Assembly (NCBI RefSeq): GCF_014652435.1
Contig: NZ_BMYU01000001.1
Coordinates: forward strand, 558,001-622,000
Length of the DNA stretch: 64,000 bases
Direction: 5' to 3'
From: Cognatundibacterium squillarum
GTDB taxonomy: Bacteria > Pseudomonadota > Gammaproteobacteria > Burkholderiales > Burkholderiaceae_D
A program made the translations under genes and the position numbers. This document shows positions 52,812 through 62,387 of this stretch, one piece after another. The notes beneath the pieces are model-generated. The model made no database searches. It was not told the origin of the DNA and saw only the letters and a program-made list of their open reading frames with translations. Position 1 is the first letter of the stretch. Every line of letters starts with the position of its first letter.

Positions 52812-54881
52812 ATGATTGCGAATCCTATGACCAGAAAGTTGTTTGTCACTACCGCTCTCCCTTATGCCAACGCGCCCTTCCATCTGGGCCACATCATGGA
52901 ATACATCCAGGCAGATATCTGGGTGAGAAACCAACGAATGTCTGGCAGTGAAGTGCATTTCGTAGGGGCAGATGATGCGCACGGTGCGCCAATCATGATT
53001 GCTGCAGAAAAAGCCGGTCTGACACCACAGGAATTTGTCGGCCGCATCGCCGCAGGTCGTCAGCAGTACCTCGACGGATTCCATATCCGCTTTGATAACT
53101 GGCATTCCACCGACGGCCCGGAAAACCATGCGTTGTCACAAGACATTTACCGCAAACTGAAAGCTGCCGGTTTTATTATCAGCAAAACCATTGAACAGTT
53201 TTTTGATCCGGTCAAAAACATGTTCCTGCCGGACCGTTATATCAAAGGCGAATGCCCGAAATGCGGCGCAAAAGATCAGTACGGCGATTCCTGCGAAGTC
53301 TGCAGCGCCGTGTATGCACCGACTGAAGTCAAAAACCCGTACTCTGTACTGACAGGCGCTACGCCGGTTCTGAAATCCTCTGAACACTTTTTCTTCCAGT
53401 TATCCAATCCGCAATGCGTTGAGTTTCTGCGTAACTGGGCGCTGTCGGATAACCGTCTGCAGTCTGAAGTTGCGAATAAATGCCGCGAGTGGCTGGAAGG
53501 CGAAGGCGGTCTGGGTGACTGGGATATCAGCCGCGATGCGCCTTACTTCGGCATCGAAATTCCGGATGCACCGGGCAAGTATTTCTACGTCTGGCTGGAT
53601 GCGCCGGTCGGTTATCTGGCTTCGCTGAAAAATTATTTCGCGAAAACCGGTCGCGACTTCGATGCATTCATGGCTGACCCGCAAACCGAACAGATTCACT
53701 TCATCGGTAAAGACATTACCTATTTCCATACGCTGTTCTGGCCTGCGATGCTGAAATTCTCCGGTTACAAAACACCGGATTCCGTTTACGCGCACGGCTT
53801 CGTCACCGTTTCCGGTGAAAAAATGTCGAAGTCGCGCGGCACCGGTATTTCTCCGCTGCGCTATCTGGAAATCGGCATGAACCCGGAATGGCTGCGTTAT
53901 TACTTCGCTGCCAAGCTGAATGCAAAAGTCGAAGATCTGGATCTGAATCCTGAAGACTTCGTTGCCCGCGTCAATGCAGACCTGATCGGCAAATACATCA
54001 ACATCGCCAGCCGCGCATCCGGCTTCATCACCAAACGTTTTGACGGCGTGATCAATACCGCATGGGCAACTGACAGCGATGAATTCCTGAGCCATATCCG
54101 TGCCGCCGCCGGTGAAATCCGCGCGTTTTATGAAAACCGTGAATACGGTAAAGCGCTGCGCGCCACGATGGAACAGGCGGATTACATCAACGCTTATGTG
54201 GACGCCAACAAACCGTGGGAACTGGCAAAAAATGCCGATAACAATGCGCGCCTGCAGGAAGTTTGCAGCCGCTTGCTGGAAGCCTTCCGTATCCTGACAA
54301 TTTATCTGAAACCGGTACTGCCTGCGCTGGCAGCCAAAGTGGAAGCGCAACTGAATATCGGCGAACTGAGCTGGGCAGACGTGAACACGCCGATGGCAGA
54401 TCAGCACAAAGTCAATGCGTATGAGCATCTGATGCAGCGCGTTGATATCAAAGTCTTCGACGACCTGTTCGATCCGCCAGCACCGGCGGCTACTGCTGCA
54501 GCGGCAGAACCTGCAGCAGCAAGCATTGAACCGATTGCCGAAGAAATCAAAATTGACGACTTCGCCAAAGTCGATCTGCGTATCGCCAAAATCGTGAATT
54601 GCGAACACGTTGAAGGTTCCGACAAACTGCTGCGCCTGACACTGGATGTCGGCGAAGGCCGCACCCGCAATGTATTCTCCGGTATCAAATCCGCGTACCA
54701 GCCGGAACAACTGATCGGAAAATTCACTGTGATGGTGGCCAATCTGGCACCGCGTAAAATGAAGTTCGGCATGTCCGAAGGCATGGTACTGGCGGCATCC
54801 GCTGCGGATGAAAAAGCCAATCCGGGTCTGTACATTCTGGAACCGTGGGCTGGCGCCGAGCCAGGCATGCGCGTCCGTTAA
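52812..54881 (+). CDS. metG: Methionyl-tRNA synthetase MetG
   Basis: Charges tRNA-Met; cytosolic and essential. It has 689 residues, the long type with a C-terminal tRNA-binding domain. HLGH (class I HIGH) lies near residue 27, KMSKS near 338, and the zinc knuckle cysteines CPKCG and CEVC near 145-165. The alanine-rich linker (570-590) leads to the EMAP-II-like domain ([15 protein letters not shown], residues about 590-689). An ATG at 52827 would match the usual family start MTRKLFVT; neither start has a clear Shine-Dalgarno. The gene is intact. Confidence 0.96.
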   Translation: MIANPMTRKLFVTTALPYANAPFHLGHIMEYIQADIWVRNQRMSGSEVHFVGADDAHGAPIMIAAEKAGLTPQEFVGRIAAGRQQYLDGFHIRFDNWHSTDGPENHALSQDIYRKLKAAGFIISKTIEQFFDPVKNMFLPDRYIKGECPKCGAKDQYGDSCEVCSAVYAPTEVKNPYSVLTGATPVLKSSEHFFFQLSNPQCVEFLRNWALSDNRLQSEVANKCREWLEGEGGLGDWDISRDAPYFGIEIPDAPGKYFYVWLDAPVGYLASLKNYFAKTGRDFDAFMADPQTEQIHFIGKDITYFHTLFWPAMLKFSGYKTPDSVYAHGFVTVSGEKMSKSRGTGISPLRYLEIGMNPEWLRYYFAAKLNAKVEDLDLNPEDFVARVNADLIGKYINIASRASGFITKRFDGVINTAWATDSDEFLSHIRAAAGEIRAFYENREYGKALRATMEQADYINAYVDANKPWELAKNADNNARLQEVCSRLLEAFRILTIYLKPVLPALAAKVEAQLNIGELSWADVNTPMADQHKVNAYEHLMQRVDIKVFDDLFDPPAPAATAAAAEPAAASIEPIAEEIKIDDFAKVDLRIAKIVNCEHVEGSDKLLRLTLDVGEGRTRNVFSGIKSAYQPEQLIGKFTVMVANLAPRKMKFGMSEGMVLAASAADEKANPGLYILEPWAGAEPGMRVR

Positions 54882-54885
54882 GCGT

Positions 54886-55365
54886 ATGCCCGACCTTACG
54901 ATACGCGAAGCGGGTCAGACGGATGCGGCGTTAATCGCCGACCTGACCCGCCAGTGCTGGGCCAACAAAGTTGCGTCCAGCTCCAGCGGCCACCGTGAAA
55001 ATGCTGAACAGGTAGAAACAGAGCTCGCGCACGGCGGCGGATTCATCATGTATCTCGATGATGTTCCTGCCGGATCTGTGCGCTGGCTGCCGGTGGATAT
55101 GGATGCCAGTATCTGGGAAATGCGGCGCATGGGTGTCCTGCCCGCTTTCCGTGGTCAGGGTTACTCTGAGCACTTACTGGAAGCAGTGATTCTGGCCGCG
55201 CAGACCGCCGGCATTGAAGAACTGCGACTGGGTGTGCGCATTGATCAGCCCCGCCTGCTGGATTTATATGCTGCTTACGAATTTGAACTGGCACCTGAGC
55301 TGGACTATGCTCATGCTAACCCCGCCGAACCCAAACCTTATGTGATGCGCCGCTTTTTGCGCTGA
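54886..55365 (+). CDS. GNAT-family N-acetyltransferase
   Basis: A 159-residue acetyltransferase. The fold is clear: LTIREAGQTDAALIADL at the N-terminus, MRRMGVLPAFRGQGYSEHLLEAVI in the acetyl-CoA loop (near residues 80-103, with the Q/RxxGxG/A pattern as RGQGYS) and LYAAYEFEL near the end. It starts 4 bases after the metG stop and is followed by pepP, forming a short operon. The acceptor is unknown. Confidence 0.88.
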   Translation: MPDLTIREAGQTDAALIADLTRQCWANKVASSSSGHRENAEQVETELAHGGGFIMYLDDVPAGSVRWLPVDMDASIWEMRRMGVLPAFRGQGYSEHLLEAVILAAQTAGIEELRLGVRIDQPRLLDLYAAYEFELAPELDYAHANPAEPKPYVMRRFLR

Positions 55366-55391
55366 TCTCTCGCCCTCTCCGGAACTCTTTC

Positions 55392-57179
55392 ATGAAAACG
55401 ATACCAGAACGTTTATCCGCACTGCGTCAGGCGATGCAAGCGCAGCAGGTACATGCCTGCCTGATTCCTTCTGCTGATCCCCATTTATCCGAATATCTGC
55501 CGGAACGCTGGCAGGGTCGCGAGTATTTCACCGGTTTCACCGGCTCGGTCGGCACGCTGATCGTCACCGCTGACTTTGCCGGTTTGTGGGTGGACAGCCG
55601 CTACTGGAGTCAGGCAGAAACCGAACTGGCCGGCACCGGCATCACCATGATGAAAACCAATTCCGCAGCCGCTACCAGCTATATCGAATGGCTGGCACAA
55701 CATCTGGGCGCTGGTCAGGTGCTGAGCGTGGATGGCATGGTGCTCGGCCTCGCAACTGCCCGTATGCTGGAACGTCAGGCAGCGCAATCCGGCTTTATCC
55801 TGAAAACCGATACCGATGTGACCGACCTGATCTGGCACGACCGCGCCAGCCTGCCAACCGCAGCGGTCTACAGCCACATGGCGCCGTTCGCCGTGGTCAG
55901 CCGCGCGGAAAAACTGGCGCAAGTCCGTGGCCGCATGCAGGAACTCGGTGCGCAGCATCATTTGATTTCTACCGTGGACGATATTGCATGGCTGCTGAAT
56001 CTGCGCGGCGGCGATGTCAGCTACAACCCTGTATTCATTTCGCACCTGTTGCTGAATGCGGAACAAGGCACGCTGTTTATCGCCGAAGGCAAAGTACCGG
56101 GCCCGATTGCCGCCGAACTGGCTGCCGACGGCATTCAGATCGCTGCTTACAACAACACCATCGCCGCATTGTCCGCGCTGCCTGCTGACAGCAGCGTGCT
56201 GATTGATCCGCGCCGCGTGACATTTGGTCTGCGCTCCGCCATTCCGGCCAGCGCCAAAGTCATTGAAGCGATCAACCCTTCTGTCTTCTTCAAATCCCGT
56301 AAAACTGCCGGTGAAGCGCAGTTTATCCGTGAAGCGATGGAACAGGATGGCGCAGCCCTGTGTGAATTTTTCAGCTGGCTGGACAAAGCACTCGGACAAG
56401 AACGCATCACCGAAATCACGATTGATGAACAAATCTGCGCGGCACGTGCGCGTCAGCCTCACTTCATCAGCCCTAGCTTCGGCACCATCGCCGGCTTCAA
56501 TGCCAATGGCGCAATGCCGCACTACCGCGCCACACCGGCATCGCATGCTGTAATTGAAGGCGATGGCCTGCTGCTGATCGATTCCGGCGGCCAGTACTTG
56601 AACGGCACCACCGACATCACCCGCGTGGTGGCAATCGGCGAAGTCAGTCAGGCACAAAAGCGCGATTTCACACTGGTGCTGAAAGGCATGATCAACCTGT
56701 CCCGTGCTCACTTCCCGACCGGCACGCTGTCTCCGGCGCTGGATACGCTGGCGCGCATTCCGCTGTGGCAGGAAGGCATTAACTTCGGTCATGGCACCGG
56801 CCACGGCGTCGGTTATTTCCTGAACGTGCATGAAGGCCCGCAATCCATCAGCCCGACCATCGCCGAGCCACACATGGCACTGCTGCCGGGCATGGTGACT
56901 TCAAATGAACCGGGCATTTACCGTCCGGGACAATGGGGCGTGCGTATCGAAAACCTGATTATGACCGCCGATGCCGGCGACGAAGGCTTCGGCAGTTTCC
57001 TGAAATTCGAAACCCTGACCCTGTGCCCGATCGACACCCGCTGTCTGGATACCAGCCTGATGCGCGACGATGAAATCGCGTGGCTGAACGATTATCACGA
57101 CACCGTCCGCGCCCGCCTGTCCCCGCGCGTCAGCGGCAACGCCCTCGAATGGCTGCACCGCGCAACGCAACCGGTTTAA
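55392..57179 (+). CDS. pepP: Aminopeptidase P family protein (M24B)
   Basis: Removes N-terminal residues linked to proline; cytosolic, two metal ions. It has 595 residues, the long eukaryotic-like form with two N-terminal creatinase domains (1-310) and a pita-bread catalytic domain (310-540). Ligands are visible: Asp in LLIDSGGQYLNGTTDITR, His in FGHGTGHGVGYFLNVHEGP and Glu in TSNEPGIY, then the last Glu in VRIENLIM. It ends with a C-terminal extension. A terminator follows. The start at 55392 lacks a strong RBS but fits the family. Confidence 0.93.
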   Translation: MKTIPERLSALRQAMQAQQVHACLIPSADPHLSEYLPERWQGREYFTGFTGSVGTLIVTADFAGLWVDSRYWSQAETELAGTGITMMKTNSAAATSYIEWLAQHLGAGQVLSVDGMVLGLATARMLERQAAQSGFILKTDTDVTDLIWHDRASLPTAAVYSHMAPFAVVSRAEKLAQVRGRMQELGAQHHLISTVDDIAWLLNLRGGDVSYNPVFISHLLLNAEQGTLFIAEGKVPGPIAAELAADGIQIAAYNNTIAALSALPADSSVLIDPRRVTFGLRSAIPASAKVIEAINPSVFFKSRKTAGEAQFIREAMEQDGAALCEFFSWLDKALGQERITEITIDEQICAARARQPHFISPSFGTIAGFNANGAMPHYRATPASHAVIEGDGLLLIDSGGQYLNGTTDITRVVAIGEVSQAQKRDFTLVLKGMINLSRAHFPTGTLSPALDTLARIPLWQEGINFGHGTGHGVGYFLNVHEGPQSISPTIAEPHMALLPGMVTSNEPGIYRPGQWGVRIENLIMTADAGDEGFGSFLKFETLTLCPIDTRCLDTSLMRDDEIAWLNDYHDTVRARLSPRVSGNALEWLHRATQPV

Positions 57180-57211
57180 GGCAATACATTTCCGGCTTTG
57201 CGCTGAATGTG

Positions 57212-57239
57212 AAAAAGAGGAGCAATGCTCCTCTTTTTT
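57212..57239. terminator. Terminator after pepP
   Basis: A 13-bp stem (aaaaagaggagca / tgctcctcttttt) around a single-base centre, with A and T runs on both strands. It ends the metG-GNAT-pepP group and possibly the converging GumN-like gene. Confidence 0.88.
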
Positions 57240-57313
57240 ATTTTTACTCGATTCGGACTAATCAAGGCAATCAGTATTTATCATTTCAACAATCTTTCAT
57301 GCCGACTTGCCCA

Positions 57314-58273
57314 TCAATTTACCTTCGTGATTTTATATTTCTTATCCTTTAACATCTTCAACAACCCACTCTCCCCAACCAAATGATCAACCCCTACCGC
57401 AAACAATATTCCGCTCTTACCACTGGAAATTTTTTCAATCTTCTTTAAAAATCCTACGTTTCTCAAATTTACTACTTTTCCAACATAGAAATTCGAATAA
57501 AAATTATTTCTTCTCGAAAAATCACCAAGACTTTTCTCAGCCAAAGAAATATCTGAATTAGCCCAGGCTTCGAATAAGTCAATTCCTCGCTGGCGTATCA
57601 CTCCCTGCTCGACCAAATTAACATAATCTCTAAAATATCTAACCTGCTGATCTTCTGTCATTTTATTGAAGATATTTGCCTGAAAAGTAGCACCCTCCAG
57701 CTCATTAACAGTAATATTATTTTCCTTAGCCAAGACAATCAGCTGCTCTTCCGTTCCAAGTTCCAAATTCAAATTTTCACTATTAGGAATAGGGACAGCA
57801 TTTACCAAATACCATGGCTGCAATGACTCATACTCATCCTCAGAAAAAATCTCCATTTCACTCACGAGATTTTTTTTCAATAAATTATAATACTTTTCAC
57901 CAATTAGATTAACAAGTTTCTTACCACCTGCTTTTCGCTTGGAATTTAAATCTACCAAATCTATTGCCGAATCATCCATGATTACTTCCACGTAAATTCC
58001 GGATGATTTTTTTGCAGCATTAATAATATTCAACCCTATTTTTTGCCGATTTGAAATTCCTGCATGAATTGTACCCAACAAATAGAATCCTCTCTGATCT
58101 TTTTCAACAAAATATAAAAAACCATTCAAACTCACAGAAGAACTCTCCGGGACATCTGCAAATTTTACATTTTCAGCATAAGCAAGACTAAAAACTGAAT
58201 GCAAAACAAAAAAGGAAGCAAAAAATAATTTTACAATTTTTAGCCTTAAACTCAATATCATCTTCAAACCCAT
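57314..58273 (-). CDS. TraB/GumN-family protein
   Basis: A 319-residue exported protein with an N-terminal hydrophobic segment (LKIVKLFFASFFVLHSVFSLAYA), probably a cleaved signal. The family signature LLGTIHAGI lies near residue 65 and the closing motif GVDHLVGESGLL near 295. The TraB/GumN superfamily is proposed to contain a Tiki-like metallopeptidase fold, with GTIH as a ligand motif. The gene and its flank are visibly richer in A and T than neighbours, and Asn, Lys and Ile are enriched, which suggests transfer from a low-GC donor. Function is unknown. Confidence 0.82.
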   Translation of the reverse strand: MGLKMILSLRLKIVKLFFASFFVLHSVFSLAYAENVKFADVPESSSVSLNGFLYFVEKDQRGFYLLGTIHAGISNRQKIGLNIINAAKKSSGIYVEVIMDDSAIDLVDLNSKRKAGGKKLVNLIGEKYYNLLKKNLVSEMEIFSEDEYESLQPWYLVNAVPIPNSENLNLELGTEEQLIVLAKENNITVNELEGATFQANIFNKMTEDQQVRYFRDYVNLVEQGVIRQRGIDLFEAWANSDISLAEKSLGDFSRRNNFYSNFYVGKVVNLRNVGFLKKIEKISSGKSGILFAVGVDHLVGESGLLKMLKDKKYKITKVN

Positions 58274-58934
58274 TTAAATGACTTTTTTAGTTAGTTAAAA
58301 ACAAAAATGGGATCTATGAAAGCAGCACCATCATCAGCGCTATCACAGCAAACCATTTAAGTCACAGCCTTACAATCAATGGTTCAATACACAGGTACTG
58401 TGCACAAGTAAGCCTGCACTATCGATCATGGGCAATGTTATCTCTGTAACAAGCAAGGTAAACAATCCAGCCCCGTCCCTATTTAGCATACGCGATTTGT
58501 TAAAAACTGTTAACTATACAGGCAAAATTCTCAATTTTACTTAAATTATATTGATATGTTAGAAAGGATTACTCGTAGAAGATAATTCAACCTTGATTCA
58601 CACCCGAATAAAACAACTCTACACATAGTTACACTTGCAATTACTGAAATTTAATTAGGAGGCAACTACAAACATTCATCATTCTTTGCTTTGCACTGCG
58701 TGAAAATTAAAAAAGCATATTGATGCTCAATACTCCTTTCCATTCTCGGAGATAAGCAAACCTGACCTTCGCCCACTTTGCACAAAATGCCACCAGCACT
58801 GCGGCTGTTGTACGCAAGTTGCAAGTCACTGCAGGTCACTATGCAATTTGTATAAGTACCGATAGGATGCCGTTCAGATCTTTGCATTTTTTCATCAGTA
58901 CCTGAATTCGCACTCAGCGAAGGAGATGGTTCTA
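58274..58934. other. AT-rich gene-free region
   Basis: 660 bp of low-GC DNA beside the GumN-like gene. A 73-codon frame on the minus strand (58666-58887) has four or five cysteines but no strong RBS or family. No repeat, tRNA or integrase remnant was recognised. This looks like the rest of an acquired segment. Confidence 0.5.
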
Positions 58935-59093
58935 ATGAAGTCTGCCCTCAACACAGCATTTGGCACCATGGCTGGCACGGCCGTCTACAGCTGGCTGACC
59001 AGCAGCCCTGCCGAAATCGATCTCCAGCGTACGCTGTGGGTCGGTGTGATTACGATTTTACTTTTACGACTGTTTCAACTGATCAGGCACTGA
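58935..59093 (+). CDS. Small membrane protein (52 residues)
   Basis: A short gene with AGGAG 9 bases before its ATG. The 52-residue product has one clear hydrophobic helix (VGVITILLLRLFQLI, residues 36-50) preceded by a polar, charged stretch and a small-residue-rich N-terminus (ALNTAFGTMAG). It could be a single-pass inner-membrane protein. It is not recognisable by family. Confidence 0.55.
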   Translation: MKSALNTAFGTMAGTAVYSWLTSSPAEIDLQRTLWVGVITILLLRLFQLIRH

Positions 59094-59447
59094 GACTTCG
59101 CGCACTCCAGCGATGAGCGCAGCATCGTGCTTCGACAGATGGAACGCGCAAAGCACGCCAAAATCGCACCAAATCAGTGCAAAATGCGGGCTTCAGCACA
59201 GCTTTTTTAGCTTACCCCCTTGTCGTCGGCGATGGCTCTGGCTTTCCGGGGCATGGCTTTTTGAATGAATGCGGGTTTCTGCATAGTTATGGCTACTGCC
59301 AGAATGAAGTCCGGACGCCCGGCTGTGACAGGTAGCGCGTGGTGCCTGTTGCAGTGCATCTGCAATCCTTCATCAAATACCGCAGATGACGCGCAGGTGA
59401 CTGGTATTCCTCTTACAATCCCGCTCACCGGATCAACAGAAACGATC
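59094..59447. other. Intergenic region containing repeat copy D
   Basis: 354 bp between the small membrane gene and the HEAT-like gene. Apart from the repeat, nothing is recognisable. A frame running into the HEAT-like gene from 59265 begins inside the repeat and is not taken as the start. Confidence 0.55.
59160..59287 (+). repeat. Dispersed intergenic repeat, copy D (128 bp)
   Basis: Near-identical to copy E at 60183-60310, same length and orientation, with about a dozen substitutions by eye. Shares ATGCGG, CTTCAGCACAGC and TTGTCGTCGGC with the other copies. Lies just upstream of the HEAT-like gene. Confidence 0.9.
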
Positions 59448-60113
59448 ATGCTCAAAGCCGACAAATTACTGATCACACAACTGGCATCCGCCGAAGACAC
59501 TGAGCGCCAGCATGCGGCGCTGGCGTTACAGGCGCTGCCACGCGGACACTTTGAAGACCATCCGCCGTCGCGTAAATTCATTCTGGGCTTGCAGGCCGCG
59601 CTGCTGCTGGCGTATCAGACCAGTGCTTCTGAGCTGGTCAGGGACTGGTGCGTGCAACTGCTGGCGGATGCGCAAGTCATGGGGGCGGAAATGGAAGGCC
59701 TCGTCAAAGCGGCACTGCAGCCGGAATGCGCTTTTCTGAAAACCCTGCTGTACTACATTTCGCTGAACCCGCGCCGGTTTCAGGATTGCAAATCACAAAT
59801 TCTGCGCTTGTCGGCGCACCCTGACGAAGAAGTGCGCTGGCGTTGCGCGTATGTGCTGGAAATGCTGGTACTGGACTACGACAGCGACGCCGCCACTCTG
59901 CGCGGACTCTTCGCTGATAGTTGCGAAACAACCCGGACCTACGCCGTTCTGGCGTTCAAACGATTGCGCCGTCTGGAAGTGGAAGACATTTCAGCCTTGC
60001 AGGCGCTGATTCAGACGAATGCCGATGCTGCCAGCGCCCATGCGCAGGATTTGCTGGCAGGAAGAATTGACCCGTATTGCAGTGCCGATCCGCTGGCGCA
60101 CCAGCGCGGCTGA
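59448..60113 (+). CDS. HEAT-like helical repeat protein of unknown function
   Basis: A 221-residue protein that is mostly helical, with repeating hydrophobic patterns such as RQHAALALQALP, VRWRCAYVLEML and TRTYAVLAFKRLRR. This suggests HEAT/Armadillo-like units, which usually mediate protein binding. No signal or membrane segment. The ATG at 59448 fits a coherent start. The gene is bracketed by 128-bp direct repeats in the same orientation, so it sits on a segment that recombination could remove or duplicate. No function is claimed. Confidence 0.7.
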   Translation: MLKADKLLITQLASAEDTERQHAALALQALPRGHFEDHPPSRKFILGLQAALLLAYQTSASELVRDWCVQLLADAQVMGAEMEGLVKAALQPECAFLKTLLYYISLNPRRFQDCKSQILRLSAHPDEEVRWRCAYVLEMLVLDYDSDAATLRGLFADSCETTRTYAVLAFKRLRRLEVEDISALQALIQTNADAASAHAQDLLAGRIDPYCSADPLAHQRG

Positions 60114-60182
60114 CATCCGCCCGCGTTCTGAGGTGGCGGCTGGCATTTGCTGTCATCGTATCTGGCATCGTCTTTTATGACT

Positions 60183-60310
60183 AAAATCGCACCAATTCAG
60201 TGCAAAATGCGGACTTCAGCACAGCTTTTTTAGCCTGTCGCCTTGTCGTCGGCGATGGCTCTGGCTTTCGGGGGCATAGCTTTTTGAACGAATGCGGGTT
60301 TCTGCATAGT
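60183..60310 (+). repeat. Dispersed intergenic repeat, copy E (128 bp)
   Basis: Second member of the D/E pair, separated from D by 895 bases holding one gene. It abuts the 3' end of the YeiE-like gene at 60312. Confidence 0.9.
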
Positions 60311-60311
60311 C

Positions 60312-61226
60312 TCAGGTGTTGCTGGCGGGTGGTTGCCACTGGCGCAGGTACTGAAATAAGGCGGTGGCGGCTTTGGTGCGGCTTTTTTGCGGGTGCCAGA
60401 TGAGGTAAAGCTGCCGGTAAAGTATGCCGGTTGGCAGCTGCAATTCAGCCAGCGTGCCATTGTTCAGCATATCCGTGACAGCGATACGCGACAGGTAAGC
60501 GATACCCAGTCCGGCGGCAACGGCTTGCTTAATGGCTTCGGACTGCCCCAGTTCTGCCATGCGTGGCTGATCGCCGAGCAAGGGGCGGATTTGCTGTTCC
60601 CAGACTTCGCGGGTACCGGAGCCCGGTTCGCGCAGCAGCCATTGCGCCTGCTTCAGCGCTGCCAGCCGCTGACCGGGGCTCATGGCCAGCAGCGCATCTT
60701 CTTTGGCACAGACCAGCACCAGTTCTTCCCGCAGCCACGGCTCGCAAGCGAGTTCGGCTTGGTGACATTCCCCTTCGATCAGCCCGACGTCGGCGCGCAA
60801 GCCATGCACCAGCGCAATCACATCGGCAGTATTGCGAATCAGTAATTCAGGCAAGCCGGTTGTCAGTGCGGACGGCAGTTCGCGTCTGGCCTGCGCCAGC
60901 AGCGGCGGGCAATAGTAATTGCCGATGGTGGTGCTGGCGGCGAAGCGCACGCGTTGCCAGTTATTGCCTGCGCTGAAATCCTGTTGCAGGGTTTGCGCCT
61001 GATCGAGCAAGGGTTGCGCCTGCGCCTTCAAGGCCTCGCCTTCCGCATTCAGCGCAAGGCGTTTGCCGATACGCTCAAACACGCGGGTATCGAGCTGGTT
61101 TTCCAGTTCATGCAAACCCGCGCTGACCGCGGATTGCGACAATCCCAGCTGTTCCCCCGCTGCCGCCGTGCTGCCGTAGTCAGCAATCGCAATGAAAATC
61201 TCTAACTGTCTGAGCGTGATGCGCAT
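60312..61226 (-). CDS. yeiE: LysR-family regulator, YeiE-like
   Basis: A 304-residue regulator. The DNA-binding domain lies at residues 1-60 (ITLRQLEIFIAIADYGSTAAA, SQSAVSAGLHELENQLDTRVFER in part). The effector domain spans 90-295. It faces a YeiH-family gene, the arrangement known in enterobacteria, where YeiE responds to sulfite and affects yeiH. The substrate-domain residues needed to confirm sulfite binding were not judged. Confidence 0.85.
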   Translation of the reverse strand: MRITLRQLEIFIAIADYGSTAAAGEQLGLSQSAVSAGLHELENQLDTRVFERIGKRLALNAEGEALKAQAQPLLDQAQTLQQDFSAGNNWQRVRFAASTTIGNYYCPPLLAQARRELPSALTTGLPELLIRNTADVIALVHGLRADVGLIEGECHQAELACEPWLREELVLVCAKEDALLAMSPGQRLAALKQAQWLLREPGSGTREVWEQQIRPLLGDQPRMAELGQSEAIKQAVAAGLGIAYLSRIAVTDMLNNGTLAELQLPTGILYRQLYLIWHPQKSRTKAATALFQYLRQWQPPASNT

Positions 61227-61328
61227 AGGCTTAACCAGTTTTTTAGTTTGATTTGACTAGTTTAATCCGTTTTACAGCTTAATTGCGCAGGTTTAGGATG
61301 AAGGCATTGTTCTGACTGAGGTTTCATC

Positions 61329-62348
61329 ATGTTGTCGCGCATCTCCCCTGCCCGCATTCAGCCATTTTTGTCCGGTAGCGCACTGGCCTTGCTGGTGGCC
61401 TTACTGTCTTTGTGGCTGGTCAGTGCGTGGATACCGGCCAGCGCGGGAATCACGCCGCTGCATCTGAGCCTGATTGCCGGTTGCGTGCTTGCGCACAGTC
61501 TGCCGGCCAGCTGGCAATCACATTGTGCTGCGGGGCTGGGCTGGTCGCGCCAGACGCTGCTGCGGCTTGGGATTGCGCTGTATGGCTTGCAGGTCAGCTG
61601 GTCGGATCTGGCGGCACTCGGCCCTGCCACACTGCGCGATACGATACTGGTGGTGTTTTCAACAATCGGCCTCGCGGCATGGGCCGGCCCGCGCTTGCTG
61701 GGGCTGAACCGTCGTGAATCCTTACTGATCGGGGTTGGCAACGGCATTTGCGGTGCGGCGGCGATTATGGCGGCATCGGACACCCTGCGCGCGCGGCAAC
61801 AGGAAACACAGGCCGCAGTGGCAGGCGTGATGATCTTCGGGACGCTGAGTATGTTGCTGTATCCGTATCTGGCCAGCCTGCTGCATTTATCCCTGCACGG
61901 CACGGCAAGGGCGCTGGGCGGCACAATACAGGAGGTGGCGCAGGTGCTGGTGGCGGCGCGTCAGTTTGATGCAGACGCCCTGCCCGCCGCAATCGGCAGC
62001 AAAATGTTCCGCGTCATTCTGCTGACACCGGTGATCTTACTGCTGAACCGCAGCACGCCTGTCAGCGATGCAGACGGTGCGCGGACACAAAGCCGTCCGG
62101 CAGCCGTACCGTGGTTTATTCTGGCATTCATTGCTGTAATTACGATTCACCCGTTTTTGCAGCTGAGCGCCGGTACGCATACCGCGCTGATTAAAGCCGA
62201 TCAGTTGATGCTGACCATGGCGATGTTTGCACTGGGCATGCAAATGCAGATTCCGGCGCTGATCAGAGGCAGCCGCCGTACACTGGGTCTGGGTGCGATT
62301 TTATGGGTCTGGCTGACCATCTGCGCCGCGCTGATTGCGGGCATCTGA
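61329..62348 (+). CDS. yeiH: YeiH/UPF0324-family putative sulfate exporter
   Basis: An inner-membrane protein of 339 residues with about ten hydrophobic segments. The conserved GNGICGAAAIMAA lies near residue 140 and the second-half motif GGTIQEVAQVLVAARQF at 200-216. Proteins of this family are called putative sulfate exporters. RBS GAGG lies before the ATG. It is divergent from the YeiE-like regulator across 102 bp. Confidence 0.88.
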   Translation: MLSRISPARIQPFLSGSALALLVALLSLWLVSAWIPASAGITPLHLSLIAGCVLAHSLPASWQSHCAAGLGWSRQTLLRLGIALYGLQVSWSDLAALGPATLRDTILVVFSTIGLAAWAGPRLLGLNRRESLLIGVGNGICGAAAIMAASDTLRARQQETQAAVAGVMIFGTLSMLLYPYLASLLHLSLHGTARALGGTIQEVAQVLVAARQFDADALPAAIGSKMFRVILLTPVILLLNRSTPVSDADGARTQSRPAAVPWFILAFIAVITIHPFLQLSAGTHTALIKADQLMLTMAMFALGMQMQIPALIRGSRRTLGLGAILWVWLTICAALIAGI

Positions 62349-62360
62349 TTTCAGCAAATG

Positions 62361-62387
62361 CTGCGCTGAGCGTAGCGTTCAGCGCAG
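62361..62387. terminator. Hairpin between converging yeiH and PilZ genes
   Basis: A 12-bp stem with one wobble (ctgcgctgagcg / cgttcagcgcag) and a 3-nt loop. It overlaps the last codons of the PilZ gene and has no T run, so terminator function is uncertain. Confidence 0.4.

Noticed and set aside
53400-54710. Minus-strand frame of 436 codons inside metG
   Set aside because: Antisense shadow of a highly conserved gene.
55485-56873. Minus-strand frame of 462 codons inside pepP
   Set aside because: Antisense shadow produced by regular codon use; no start signal.
58666-58887. 73-codon minus-strand frame in the AT-rich gap
   Set aside because: Weak ribosome site and no family; cysteine content alone is not enough.
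57314-59093. Prophage or integrative element in the AT-rich island
   Set aside because: No integrase, phage structural gene, tRNA or flanking direct repeats were seen.
59160-60310. Repeats D and E as coding sequence
   Set aside because: Their open frames are not consistent among copies of the family and have no start signals.
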